Assembly: GCA_002419025.1 (NCBI GenBank)
Contig: DIFG01000087.1
Location: 1-47,960, forward strand
Reading direction: 5' to 3'
Length of the DNA stretch: 47,960 nt
Source of the DNA: Deltaproteobacteria bacterium UBA5754
Lineage (GTDB): Bacteria; Desulfobacterota; Dissulfuribacteria; Dissulfuribacterales; UBA5754
Shown here: in pieces, positions 36,141-45,596 of the stretch
Position numbering within the stretch: position 1 is the stretch's first letter
Layout of the letters: the number at the start of each line of letters is the position of its first letter
Position numbers and translations under genes: made by a program
Notes under the pieces: model-generated
The model's input: only the letters and a program-made list of their open reading frames with translations
Database searches by the model: none
Told to the model about the DNA's origin: nothing

Positions 36141-39100
36141 GAGGCGCACCTTTCGGAGAAGGCGTGGATTTGGGCCATGATGGCCTCGTCGGTGAATCCG
36201 CCCATGCTGATGGCAAGGGTCGGACAGTGGGCCGCACAGATGCCGCAGGCCTTGCACGAGGCGGTGACGGTCTCGGCCTTGCGCCTCTTGTCCACCTTGA
36301 CAAGACGGATAGCATGGAACGGACAGAGGCTCTCGCAGATGCCGCAGCCGATGCATTTCTCCTGATCCACCCGGGAGACGAGAGGAGTGACGGGGACCTC
36401 GCCCTTCGCAAGGGGAATCGCCGCCTTGGCCGCCGCGGCCTTGGCCTGGGCGATGGACTCATCCAGGGACTTGGGCCCATGGGCAAGTCCACAGAGATAA
36501 AACCCATCCACCGAGACCTCTACGGGCCGGAGCTTGGCATGTGCCTCGAGAAAGAACCCCTCAGGGGTGAGAGGGGCCTTGACGACCCTGGAAAGGGCCT
36601 CGTTTTCCCCGGGGGCGATGCCGGTGGAAAGGACCACGAGACCCGCCGGGATCTCGATATACTCCCCGAGGAGACGGTCAAATGCCCGCACCTTGAGGCC
36701 GTTTCCGGCCTTCAGAACCTGGGGCCGATCCTCAGGCTCATAGCGGAGAAAGACGACCCCCTTCCTTCTGGCCTCGCTGTAAAGGTCCTCATGGAAACCG
36801 AATGTCCGGATGTCCCGGTAGAGGACGTAAACAGCGGTCTCCGGTTTCATTTCCTTTATTTTGAGTGCGTTCTTGACCGCCTGGGTGCAACAGACCCGGC
36901 TGCAATGGTTCATGCCGTCACCACGGCTTCCCACGCACTGGATCATCACCACGGAATTCACACCCCTGAGCCCGCCCTTGCCTTTGGAAAGGCGCCCTTC
37001 GAGCTCGAGCTGGGTGAGGACCTTGGGGCTCTCGCCATACATGTCGCCCGTCGGGACGTACTGCATTCCTCCGGTCGCAATGACACAGACCCCATGCCGG
37101 ACCTCCTCGTTTGAATCCCCTGTCCGAATGGTCGAGACGAAGTTCCCCACAAAACCCGTGACGTTCTCGAGAACCGCGTTGGTCATGACACGGATCCGCG
37201 GATGTCCCTGCACCCTTGTAACGAGGTTGGCAAGGATGGCCGAGGCGTCCTGGCCGTCCAGAGTCCATTTCAACATGCGGAGATTTCCCCCGAGTTCTCC
37301 TTCCTTTTCCACGAGGATGCAATCGAAACCCTGGTCCGCGATGGCAAGGGCGGCACTCATGCCAGCAGCACCTCCGCCGAGGACGACGGCCCTGGGTATC
37401 ACGGAAACCATCTGGAGAGAAAGAGGCTCGAGATGCCTGGCCTTGGCCACGGCCATGCGAACCAGATCCATGGCCTTTTGGGTGGCCTCGGCAGGCTCCT
37501 GGGCGTGGACCCAGGAACACTGGTCCCGGATATTGGCCATCTCGACAAGGGCAGGATTGACCCCTACGGATCTCAATGTCTCCTGGAAGAGGGGCTCGTG
37601 GGTCCTGGGGGAACAGGCAGCAATGACAACCCTGTTAAGTCTGTTTTCCTTGATCTTTCGCGCGATGTTCTTGAGGGCGTCCTGGGAGCAGGAATACATG
37701 GGATCCTCGTACAGGACCACATCGCCCAAGTCTGCCGCATAATCCCGGACTGCCTTAACGTCCACCACACCCGCGATGTTGACGCCGCAGTGGCACACAA
37801 AGACCCCGATCCTGGGGGGACCTTTCGCAATCTCCAGATCCTCCTCAGGATACATGACGGAGACGGTGCGGGTTCCCCTGGCGGAAGCAAGCTCCTCGGA
37901 TGCGAGGGATGCCACGCCCGAGGCCTGCGTCACGCTCTCAGGCACGTCTTTCGGACCCTGGAAGGCACCGGCTACAAAAACACCCGGTCGCGTGGTGGAA
38001 AGTGGGCTCCCCGCTGATGTTAGGCAGAAATCGTATTTGTTGAGCTCCACCCCACAGAGGTCTGCGATCTGGCGTGCGTCTTCCGGGGCGTCGAGACCGA
38101 CGGAAAGGACGACCATGTCGAAAAGCTCGGAGCGGGAGGTCCCGTCCTCATCCGTCCAGGTGAGTGCAAGGCGGCCGTCGATCTCCTCGACCCGGGGGAC
38201 ACGGGCCCGAATGACCCGAATGCCGTATTTCTTCTCGGCCCGCTCCCTTGACTCGTCGAAACCCTTGCCCTGGGTCCGGACATCCATGAAAAAGATAGAG
38301 ATGTCGAGATCCGGCTCGTGTTCCTTGGCAACGGAGGCCTCCTTTACGGCGTACATGCAACAGACCGAGGAACAATAGCCGTTACCGCATGTCTCGTCCC
38401 GGGAGCCGATGCACTGGAGAAAGGCGATCTTTTTGGGCGTCTTGTGGTCGGAGAGACGTACGATGTGCCCTTCGGTCGGGCCGGAGGCGCAGGTGAGGCG
38501 CTCAAACTCGAGACTCGTCACCACGTCTGGATGTTTTCCGTAGCCGAAACGGGCGAGGACCGCGGGGTCGATCTTTCCGAAACCCGGCGCAAGGACCACT
38601 GCTCCGACATCGAGGACATGCTCCCTGGGCTTCTGTGAAAAATCAATGGCCTTTGCCGTACAGGTCTGGGCGCAGAGGTTACAGCTCTCGTAGTTGACCC
38701 GGAGACAGGCCTTTGCGTCGATATAATACACGGCGGGAATGGCCTGCGGATAGTCGATGTGAGGGGCCCGGGTGATGTCGAGCCGCTCGTTGTAGAGATC
38801 CACCACAGGACGCGGACAGTACATAGTACAGGTCCCGCATGCCGTACACTTGTCCTCGTCGATGAAGCGGGGTTCTTGATGGACCCGGGCTGTGAAACCT
38901 CCCGCCTCCCCCTCGAGGGCCATGAGACGGGCGTTCGCAAGGATCTCTATGTTGGGAGACCGACCGGCCTCCACCAGCTTGGGCGCGAGGATTCAGAGCG
39001 AACAGTCGTTGGTGGGAAAGGTCTTGTCGAGCTGGGCCATCACCCCGCCGATGGAGGCCTTTTTCTCCACGAGGTAGACGTAATAGCCGAGATCGGCAAG

Positions 39101-39175
39101 ATCAAGGGCAGACTGGACACCAGCGACCCCTCCACCCAGAACAAGTACGGCTCCTTGTTTTCCCTTATCCGTCAT
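36137..39175 (-). CDS. hdrA: HdrA-like flavoprotein, double-length, selenocysteine-containing
   Basis: A 1012-residue protein when the TGA at 38993-38995 is read as Sec61. NDCSL-U-ILAPKL matches the DCxxCILAPKL motif of HdrA, with Sec for Cys. Domain order: FAD motif VLGGGVAGVQSALDLA (residues 10-25), Sec motif, 4Fe-4S pair (CTACGTCTMYCP and CNLCAQTC), an HdrA core, then a second HdrA-like unit starting GVFVCHCGVNIAG with its own FAD motif VLGGGAAGMSAALAIA, and a terminal 2x[4Fe-4S] ferredoxin (CIGCGICESLCP, CKACGICAAHCP). HdrA proteins host the flavin that bifurcates or confurcates electrons. The partners here are MvhD and the HdrC-like protein, not HdrB. AGAGGAA lies upstream of ATG 39175. 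Confidence 0.9.
38956..38995 (-). promoter_or_regulatory. UGA selenocysteine codon plus SECIS-like hairpin of hdrA
   Basis: TGA at 38993-38995 is followed by a 7-bp stem GGAGGCC with GGTCTCC (one G-U pair) closing the loop GGTC, which begins 26 bases after the TGA. The GGTC apical loop suits SelB recognition; the distance is a little longer than in fdhF. Support comes mainly from the conserved HdrA motif around the codon. Confidence 0.72.
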
Positions 39176-39192
39176 TTCGATTCCTCTCTACA

Positions 39193-39229
39193 AAATCCCC
39201 CCTTTGCCCAAGGGGATAAGGGGGGATTT
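39193..39229. terminator. GC-rich hairpin between acsA and hdrA
   Basis: A perfect 12-bp inverted repeat, AAATCCCCCCTT and AAGGGGGGATTT, with a 13-base loop. It sits in the 61-bp gap between the acsA stop and the hdrA start. On the minus strand the stem is followed by TTTTG only, so it could be an attenuator or mRNA-stability element inside the operon and not a full terminator. A dispersed palindrome of this kind is another reading. Confidence 0.45.
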
Positions 39230-39236
39230 CATGCTC

Positions 39237-41252
39237 TTATACGCCTGCCGGGGCCCCGGGACCGTGACATCCTACGTCATGAAGGGGAGAGCCGGGGCTT
39301 CCAAGCTCCCGCCTCATGGCCATGTCGAAGAGTATGCGCTCCTTTTTCTTGTCAAGACCAAGGGCGGCCCTCTTGAGGTTGATCTTGTCGATCATGATGT
39401 TGGCAAATTCGTTGGCCGTAGAAGCGACATTCCAGACCGCTCCGTATTTTTCCATCATGCCCTCGAAACAGAAATCCGTGACGACACGGGATCCGGAGGT
39501 AGGGAAATTGGGCCCGAAGACCACCTGTGCACCGCTCGTTACAAAGTACTGTCCGATGGAAACGGCCTTTTCACTCATCCACTGCGGTGCGCAACCGATG
39601 GCGGGAAGATCGGAGATGTCACTTCCAAGCCCTCCGGTGTTCACCATTTCGGTAAGGGCAATCAAGATGCGGCTGTTGTCCACGCAGGAACCCATGTGGA
39701 GGACCGGCGGGCATCCCACGGTCTCGAGCACCTCACGAAGGCCGCCTCCTGCCATGGAAAGGGCCTCTGGCGCAAGGAGCCCGGCGCGACCCATGCCGGT
39801 TGCCGCGCATCCCGTGACCACCACGAGGATGTCGTTGGCTATGAGCTCGCGGGCGAGATCGATGTGGATCTCGTCCATGACCCTGTAATTATCGCACCCG
39901 ACGATGGCGGCGACCCCGCGGATGCGTCCGTTTACTATGTTGTCGTTTAGTGGCTTGTAAGAACCCCTGAACCTGCCGCCAAGGATGTAGTTGATGGTCT
40001 CGTGGCTGAATCCGGCGACCACATCCATCTGGTGCACGGGGATGAAATACTTGCCACGCTCCGGGAACCTGTTGATGGCCCGCATTATGATTTCTTTGGC
40101 CGTATCAATGGCCCGGTGCTCGTCGAACTGGATATGCGTGGCCCCTGGTATCCACGCCCGGTCCGAAGTGGTGATGAGTTCCGTATGAAATTTGCTCGAG
40201 ACAGGCGAGAGACCCTGCATGATGCACTGAACATCCACCACCATGGCCTCCACGGCACCGGTGGCAAGGACCACCTCCTGCTGGATGAAACTCCCGGCGA
40301 TGGGAAGCCCGCGCCTCATGAGGATCTCGTTCCCTGTGCAGCAGACCCCGGCGAGATTCACCCCCTTTGCACCCACCTTTTTCACGGCTGCGGCGATCTC
40401 CGGAGAGTTTGACACCATGGCGAGCGCCTCGGCAAGTACCGGTTCATGCCCGTGGACCGTGACGTTCACCTCGTCCTCCTTGAGGACGCCAATATTCACC
40501 TTGGCCCGGATGGGCATGGGGGTTCCGAACATGATATCGGAGAGCTCGGTCGCGATCATGGAGGCGCCCCAGCCGTCGGCAAGAGCGCACCGGGCGGCCT
40601 GAAAGAGGATGTTTTCGTAGTGTTGATCCACACCCATGTGGGTACGGTGCATCATCTCAGTGACCTCGCGGTCGATCCCGCGGGGGAGCACACCGGCCTT
40701 GGCCCAGACCTCCTGACGGGCCTTGGGTGCGCGCCTCATGAAGGAAAGCGTCCCTTGCTGCTGACCGAACTCGGAGAGGAGCCTTTCACCCACCTCGATG
40801 GCCAGATCCGTGGTGGATTTTTCCGCAGGATCGACCCCGATGCGAAGGGCCGTCTCCCGCAGCTTGATGGAATCCTTTATCTCGTAAGGGGTCTCACCCT
40901 TTGCAGTCGCCAGGAATGCGAGGGTCACTCCGCGTCCGTGATCGATGTGGGTGGCAGCGCCTCCCGTGACGATCCGGGCAAAGTTCCGGGCCGCCACTGT
41001 GGAGGCGTCCGCACCGCAGATACCGACCATCTCGGCAACGCCATCAATGATCTGACACGGCCCCATGTTGCAATTGCGGCAGCAGGTCCCGCCCTTGCCA
41101 AAGAGACAGGGCTCGATAGTGCGCATCTCCACCCGGTGGGCGGCCGTAATCACTCCAGAGGCGCAGGACTGGCAGAGGACGTCACGGTTTGCCTCGCACT
41201 GGATGCTGGGACACCCGCCGTTACCTTTCTCGAATCGTTTGCTCGTATCCAT
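39237..41252 (-). CDS. acsA: Carbon monoxide dehydrogenase catalytic subunit (AcsA/CooS)
   Basis: A 671-residue Ni-Fe enzyme that interconverts CO2 and CO and feeds CO to AcsB. Near the N-terminus CLFGKGGTCCRNCNMGPCQ supplies the B- and D-cluster cysteines. C-cluster regions are visible as HGHEPVLAEAL, GVCCTGNEIL, DVQCIMQGL, VGCDNYR, VTGCAATGMGRAGLL and HMGSCVDNSR. Full length. AAGGAGA precedes ATG 41252. The Ni-insertion ATPase gene (cooC/acsF) usually near acsA is not in the window. Confidence 0.95.
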   Translation of the reverse strand: MDTSKRFEKGNGGCPSIQCEANRDVLCQSCASGVITAAHRVEMRTIEPCLFGKGGTCCRNCNMGPCQIIDGVAEMVGICGADASTVAARNFARIVTGGAATHIDHGRGVTLAFLATAKGETPYEIKDSIKLRETALRIGVDPAEKSTTDLAIEVGERLLSEFGQQQGTLSFMRRAPKARQEVWAKAGVLPRGIDREVTEMMHRTHMGVDQHYENILFQAARCALADGWGASMIATELSDIMFGTPMPIRAKVNIGVLKEDEVNVTVHGHEPVLAEALAMVSNSPEIAAAVKKVGAKGVNLAGVCCTGNEILMRRGLPIAGSFIQQEVVLATGAVEAMVVDVQCIMQGLSPVSSKFHTELITTSDRAWIPGATHIQFDEHRAIDTAKEIIMRAINRFPERGKYFIPVHQMDVVAGFSHETINYILGGRFRGSYKPLNDNIVNGRIRGVAAIVGCDNYRVMDEIHIDLARELIANDILVVVTGCAATGMGRAGLLAPEALSMAGGGLREVLETVGCPPVLHMGSCVDNSRILIALTEMVNTGGLGSDISDLPAIGCAPQWMSEKAVSIGQYFVTSGAQVVFGPNFPTSGSRVVTDFCFEGMMEKYGAVWNVASTANEFANIMIDKINLKRAALGLDKKKERILFDMAMRRELGSPGSPLHDVGCHGPGAPAGV

Positions 41253-41332
41253 AAGTCTCTTCTCCTTTGGGTCGGGATCTTCCCCGTGGATTCCTTACGG
41301 GGAATCTTTCCCCCATTTCCGCCCCCAGTGTG

Positions 41333-42223
41333 TCAGCCAGGAATCCCCGCGCTGATCTTGGCCGCAAGGACCGTATTTTTCATGAGCATGGTGATGGTCA
41401 TGGGGCCGACCCCCCCTGGAACCGGCGTGATGGCCAAGGCCTTCTCCTTGACCCCCTCAAAATCCACGTCGCCGCAAAGGATCGCCTTGCCCTCAGGGGT
41501 CTGGCCGATCCTGTTCACCCCGACGTCGATCACGACCGCCCCTTCCTTCACCATGTCGGCCGTCACTACCTTGGGGCGTCCGGCCGCCACGACCAGTATG
41601 TCCGCGCGCCGCGTGTGAAAGGCCAGATCCCGGGTCCGGGTGTGACAGATGGTCACGGTCGCATCACCGGCAGGACGCTTCTGAAGCATGAGGTTTGCAA
41701 TGGGCTTCCCAACGATGTTGCTCCTGCCTACCACGACCACCTCGGCACCCTCAGTCTTGACACCGGACCGTACGAGCATCTCAAGGATGCCGTGGGGCGT
41801 GCACGGGAGGAAACACCTCTCCCCGATGACCATCTTTCCCACGTTGACCGGATGGAAACCATCCACGTCCTTGTCCGGGTCGATGGCGTAAAGGACGTTG
41901 GTCTCGTTCACATGCCTTGGAAGCGGGAGCTGGACCAGGATCCCGTGGATGGCGGGGTCCTCGTTGTAGCGCTTGATAAGGGCAAGCAAGTCGTCTTCCG
42001 AGATGTCGGCGGGCTGGTTGTCCTGGACGGAGTGAAAACCGAGCTCGTGAGCCGTCCTCTGTTTGGCCGTAACATAAGAAACCGACGCAGGGTTCTCCCC
42101 CACGAGGATGGTCACAAGGCCAGGTGTCACGTTGAGACGGGACTTCATCTCGGCGACCTCTGCCTTGAGTTCCTCCCGAATCTGCTTCGCTATTTCCGTT
42201 CCACTGATGATTTTCGCCGCCAT
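41333..42223 (-). CDS. folD: Bifunctional methylene-THF dehydrogenase / methenyl-THF cyclohydrolase
   Basis: A 296-residue enzyme catalysing the two middle steps of the methyl branch. VTAKQRTAHELGF carries the catalytic Lys region, LVQLPLPRHV and CTPHGILEML are FolD signatures, and VVVGRSNIVGKPIANLML is the dinucleotide-binding motif, typical of NADP-dependent FolD. No separate fchA is present, consistent with bifunctionality. GGAGAGG precedes the ATG. Confidence 0.95.
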   Translation of the reverse strand: MAAKIISGTEIAKQIREELKAEVAEMKSRLNVTPGLVTILVGENPASVSYVTAKQRTAHELGFHSVQDNQPADISEDDLLALIKRYNEDPAIHGILVQLPLPRHVNETNVLYAIDPDKDVDGFHPVNVGKMVIGERCFLPCTPHGILEMLVRSGVKTEGAEVVVVGRSNIVGKPIANLMLQKRPAGDATVTICHTRTRDLAFHTRRADILVVAAGRPKVVTADMVKEGAVVIDVGVNRIGQTPEGKAILCGDVDFEGVKEKALAITPVPGGVGPMTITMLMKNTVLAAKISAGIPG

Positions 42224-42401
42224 TTATCCTCTCCTATCCCACAAAACCTTCGAAGACTTGCTGTTATGGGCTTTTAAGATATTGCCAAATGCGTGCCAAA
42301 ATGAAAAGGTTCCCACCGGAGATAATCAGCGCTCCACTCATGGGGGCTAAACGAGAACAAGACGGTGGTGACACCCTGGCGGGTCTTTTGTCCCCACAAC
42401 C

Positions 42402-42444
42402 GGGGCGTTTTGCCCCATAGGCAGAGGGGGCGTTTTGCCCCCTC
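42402..42444. terminator. Tandem identical-loop hairpins downstream of fhs
   Basis: Two adjacent hairpins share the loop GTTTT: GGGGC-GTTTT-GCCCC (42402-42416) and GAGGGGGC-GTTTT-GCCCCCTC (42424-42444). They lie 12 bases after the fhs stop in a 232-bp gap before folD. No T-run follows, so they may act as weak terminators or transcript-end protectors that separate fhs from the rest of the cluster. Confidence 0.5.
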
Positions 42445-42455
42445 CGGACAATTTG

Positions 42456-44219
42456 CTAAAAAAGCCCTTTGACCTTGCCCGTCTCCACGTCCACATCGAT
42501 CCTCCGGTAGGCGGGATCCGAGCCGGTTCCGGGCATGAGGCTGATGGCCCCTGCCACCGGGACGACGAACCCTGCCCCCTTGTACGTTAGGATGTCACGC
42601 ACATGGAGGGTCCATCCCCTCGGCACCCCCTTGAGGTTGGGGTTGTCCGAAAGGCTGAGGTGGGTCTTCACCATGCAGGTGCCGAGCTTGGCGAGTTCCG
42701 GATCCTTTTCCATCTGCTCGGCCTTGGCCGCGGCCTCAGGGCTATAGGTGACGCCGTCTCCTCCATAGACCTCCCTGGTGATGCGCTCAATGCGCTCCCT
42801 TAGGGGGACATCCAAGTCATAGAGGAAACGGAACTCGTTCGGCTCCTCGCAGGCCTCGACCACTGCATCCGCGAATTCCAGAGCCCCCTCGCCTCCCTTG
42901 AGCCAGTGCTCGGAAAGGGCTACCCTCGCGCCTGCCTGCTCGCACAGACGCCTGACTGCTGCGATCTCGTCCTTTGTGTCCGTATAGAAGGCGTTGATGC
43001 AGACCACCGGGTTGATACCCGCCTTCTTCACAGTCTCGATGTGGTGGATGAGGTTTGCCGTCCCCTTTTCCACCCAGCCCACGTTCTCCGAAAGGTATTC
43101 CTCGGGCATGGGCCGGCCCGGCCTCGGAATGGGGGCCCCTCCGTGGCATTTGAGCGCACGGATCGTGGCCACGACCACAGCGCAGTTGGGCTTGAGGCCG
43201 CTGAAGCGGCACTTCAGGTTCCAGAATTTCTCGAATCCGATATCGGCACCGAACCCGCTTTCAGTGACGACGTAGTCAGCGAGTTTGAGCCCTACCCGGT
43301 CCGCGATGACCGAGGACTGGCCGATGGCGATGTTGGCAAAGGGGCCGGCGTGGATGAGGCAGGGCTGGCCCTCGATGGTCTGCATGAGATTCGGGTTCAC
43401 AGCCTCCACCATCCAGGCGGCCATGGCCCCAGCGACCTCCAGGTCCTCGGTGGTGATCGGGGTCCCGCTCCGGTCATAGGCAACGACTATCTTTCCGATT
43501 CGATCCCTCAGGTCCTTGAGGTCATTGGCAATGGCGAGGATGGCCATGATCTCCGAACTCACAGCGATGTTGAAACCGCTCTGCATGGTAAATCCGTCCA
43601 TCCTGCCGCCTATCCCAAGGGTGATATTTCTCAGGGCCTGGGCGCAAAAGTCGATGATCCATCGGAATTCCACGGACTTGGGATGGATGTTCAGGCGCTT
43701 GAGACCCCGCCTGGCAAGCTCATCGTCCGTGTAGTTGGACTCGTGCTGCATGCGTGCGGTCAAGGCCACCATCCCTAAGTTGTGGGCGTTCATGATGGCA
43801 TTGATATCGCCGGTGAGACCGAGCGAGAATTTGGAAAGCGGGATCACCTGGGCGAGCCCGCCGCCTGCGGCGCTCCCCTTGATGTTGAAGGTCGGGCCTC
43901 CCGACGGCTGACGAAGGGCGCCGATGACGTTCTTACCTCGAAGACCGAGCCCTTCCATGAGCCCAACGGAACTCGTGCTCTTTCCTTCTCCGAGGGGGGT
44001 GGGGGTGATGGCCGTGACGTCGATGTATTTACCGTCGGGGCGGCCTTTCAGCCGATCGAGAACCTTCGCGTAGTCGATCTTCGCCACATGATGTCCATAC
44101 GGGAGGAGTTCCTCCTTGTCGAGTCCCATTTCTTCCCCGAGCTGGTAAACGGTCTTCATGTTCTCCTCGGCAGCCTCGGCGATCTGCCAGTCCTTCATCT
44201 TCGTCGGATCGAGTTGCAT
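42456..44219 (-). CDS. fhs: Formate-tetrahydrofolate ligase
   Basis: A 587-residue ATP-dependent enzyme that attaches formate to THF, the first step of the methyl branch. The P-loop TPLGEGKST (about residues 74-82) and VIGALRQPSGGPTFNIKGSAAGGG, LTGDINAI, and GAPIPRPGRPMPEEY are family signatures. Length is a little above the common 555-560 because of a longer N-terminus. GAGGAGGGTGATTGA precedes the ATG. First gene of the minus-strand Wood-Ljungdahl cluster; the 232-bp gap with hairpins before folD may mark a separate transcript. Confidence 0.96.
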   Translation of the reverse strand: MQLDPTKMKDWQIAEAAEENMKTVYQLGEEMGLDKEELLPYGHHVAKIDYAKVLDRLKGRPDGKYIDVTAITPTPLGEGKSTSSVGLMEGLGLRGKNVIGALRQPSGGPTFNIKGSAAGGGLAQVIPLSKFSLGLTGDINAIMNAHNLGMVALTARMQHESNYTDDELARRGLKRLNIHPKSVEFRWIIDFCAQALRNITLGIGGRMDGFTMQSGFNIAVSSEIMAILAIANDLKDLRDRIGKIVVAYDRSGTPITTEDLEVAGAMAAWMVEAVNPNLMQTIEGQPCLIHAGPFANIAIGQSSVIADRVGLKLADYVVTESGFGADIGFEKFWNLKCRFSGLKPNCAVVVATIRALKCHGGAPIPRPGRPMPEEYLSENVGWVEKGTANLIHHIETVKKAGINPVVCINAFYTDTKDEIAAVRRLCEQAGARVALSEHWLKGGEGALEFADAVVEACEEPNEFRFLYDLDVPLRERIERITREVYGGDGVTYSPEAAAKAEQMEKDPELAKLGTCMVKTHLSLSDNPNLKGVPRGWTLHVRDILTYKGAGFVVPVAGAISLMPGTGSDPAYRRIDVDVETGKVKGLF

Positions 44220-44538
44220 TCAATCACCCTCCTCATGTGCGTAATCTGAATGAAGCTTCATGCATTGGTAACGTTTTGATGAAAACCTTGTCAAGGATCC
44301 GGGACTTGCCTCCTTGCGATGCCACATCTCCATCTTTCTTTTGCAAATGCCGTTCCAGAAAAGCTCACCGATGCCGGCAACCCGATCGATGCGGTTCGTA
44401 CCTCACTGCATCCTACATGCTCATCCCTACCGGCGAACAGGAATGGCCTTGAGCCGGGATGCGTCTTGCCCTGAACAGGGGCTCCCCGTAAACTCGTTTC
44501 CGCCTGCAAAGGCAATCCGATCCTGGAGAGACTGATCC
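44220..44538. other. Divergent intergenic region between fhs and the C_GCAxxG gene
   Basis: 319 bp with no credible gene. On the minus strand a TTGACA (44289-44294) with a poor -10 TACCAA 18 bp away (44265-44270) is a possible fhs promoter. Several short palindromes occur (GCCGGC near 44370, CCCTGAACAGGG near 44470). I do not recognise a known riboswitch (THF, cobalamin or molybdenum cofactor type), although such control of fhs would be plausible. Confidence 0.4.
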
Positions 44539-45033
44539 ATGACCCCAGAAGACATGGCACTTAAGGCCCAAAAACTCTTTAATGAGGGATTTCACTGCAG
44601 CCAGGCCATTTTCGCCGTCGGGGCGGAAAAGATCGGCTTGACCGACGAGGGCACTCAGCTCATCATCGCATCCCTCGCCCCCTTAGGCGGGGGGCTCGGA
44701 AGCTCAGGAGATGTCTGCGGCTCGCTTCCCGGTGCGCTTGCGGCCATCGGCGTCCTTACTGGAAAAAAGGCGCCATCGGCCCGGGACCACCGGGACATGT
44801 GGAGGCTGAGCTCCCGGATGGTCAAGGCGTTTCACGAGATCACAGCGTGCTACGGCGGCATCCACTGCCGGGACATCGCCAGGGTGGAATGGAGGGACCG
44901 GGAACAGGTAAAGGCCTTCCGATCCGACCCATCAGATCCCCGGCGGGAGTGCCTCAAGGTCATAGGAGAGACGGCACAGGCCCTCGGCGTGATCCTTGAA
45001 GGCCTTACGCCTGAAGATAACAGAACACGTTAA
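44539..45033 (+). CDS. C_GCAxxG_C_C family redox protein
   Basis: A 164-residue protein of the C_GCAxxG_C_C family, putative redox-active cysteine proteins seen in anaerobes. The cysteine pattern is visible: GFHCSQAIF (about residue 20), GLGSSGDVCGSLPGAL (about residue 60), YGGIHCRDI and a last Cys in RRECLKV. No signal peptide, so it should be cytoplasmic. Exact function is unknown. Its stop codon overlaps the stop of the convergent HEAT gene. Confidence 0.8.
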   Translation: MTPEDMALKAQKLFNEGFHCSQAIFAVGAEKIGLTDEGTQLIIASLAPLGGGLGSSGDVCGSLPGALAAIGVLTGKKAPSARDHRDMWRLSSRMVKAFHEITACYGGIHCRDIARVEWRDREQVKAFRSDPSDPRRECLKVIGETAQALGVILEGLTPEDNRTR

Positions 45034-45596
45034 AGTAGGCTGAGGGCCGATTCGGCAAGGCGTCGTTCTTCCGGATTCTCAGAGGCGAGGCAGGGTTCGA
45101 TGTGTTTCTTCGCATCGAGCGAGCGTAGGATATGGGGCCGGGCCTCGGCCAGGCGGGCGATCCCCTTAAGGGCGTCCAGCCGAAGGGCGGGAAGCTCGAG
45201 ATAGTTCCCGTCTTCCCTGATGTAGGAGAGGAGGATCGGGGCGTATTCTTCCGCAAGGCCCCGGTGTCGCGCCATGGCCTCGCCCATGGCCACAGGCGCA
45301 CCCCATCCGATCCCGCCTGATTCGTCGTTGAGACTCCACATGAGACGCCTCATGAAGACCCGGGCCGCCTCCATGTCCTCATCCGCGATGCGCGCAAGGA
45401 GCACCCCGAAGGCAGCGATGGCCCCATCCCTGATACGGACATCCCCCTCGTAGAAAAGGGAGATGAGGGGGCTCATAAGACCGCGGTACCCGGAAGGAGG
45501 AAAGGCCTCGATGATGGCATCGGGGCCTTTCGTAGATAAAAGTTCAAGGATCTTCCGCCGGAGAAGACAAATCCGGGAAGGCCCATCATCTCTCAT
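45030..45596 (-). CDS. HEAT-repeat protein of the DVU0298 type
   Basis: A 188-residue all-helical protein with HEAT-like repeats (for example VRIRDGAIAAFGVLLARI and LELPALRLDALKGIARLAEARP). It resembles the DVU0298 family of sulfate reducers; I make that link from memory of the family, so it is tentative. The start ATG 45596 overlaps the stop of the flavodiiron gene (ATGA); the frame upstream belongs to that gene. Function unknown; coupling suggests a role with the flavodiiron protein. Confidence 0.75.
   Translation of the reverse strand: MRDDGPSRICLLRRKILELLSTKGPDAIIEAFPPSGYRGLMSPLISLFYEGDVRIRDGAIAAFGVLLARIADEDMEAARVFMRRLMWSLNDESGGIGWGAPVAMGEAMARHRGLAEEYAPILLSYIREDGNYLELPALRLDALKGIARLAEARPHILRSLDAKKHIEPCLASENPEERRLAESALSLL

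Noticed and set aside
35373..39175. hdrA and mvhD as pseudogenes broken by stop codons
   Set aside because: Each TGA stands exactly at a conserved Cys position, the frame continues with perfect family sequence, and hairpins follow. Selenocysteine explains all three cases (with fdhA) better than three independent nonsense mutations.
44237..44452. 71-codon frame in the fhs upstream region
   Set aside because: No ribosome site, Cys/Arg-rich random composition and no recognisable domain.
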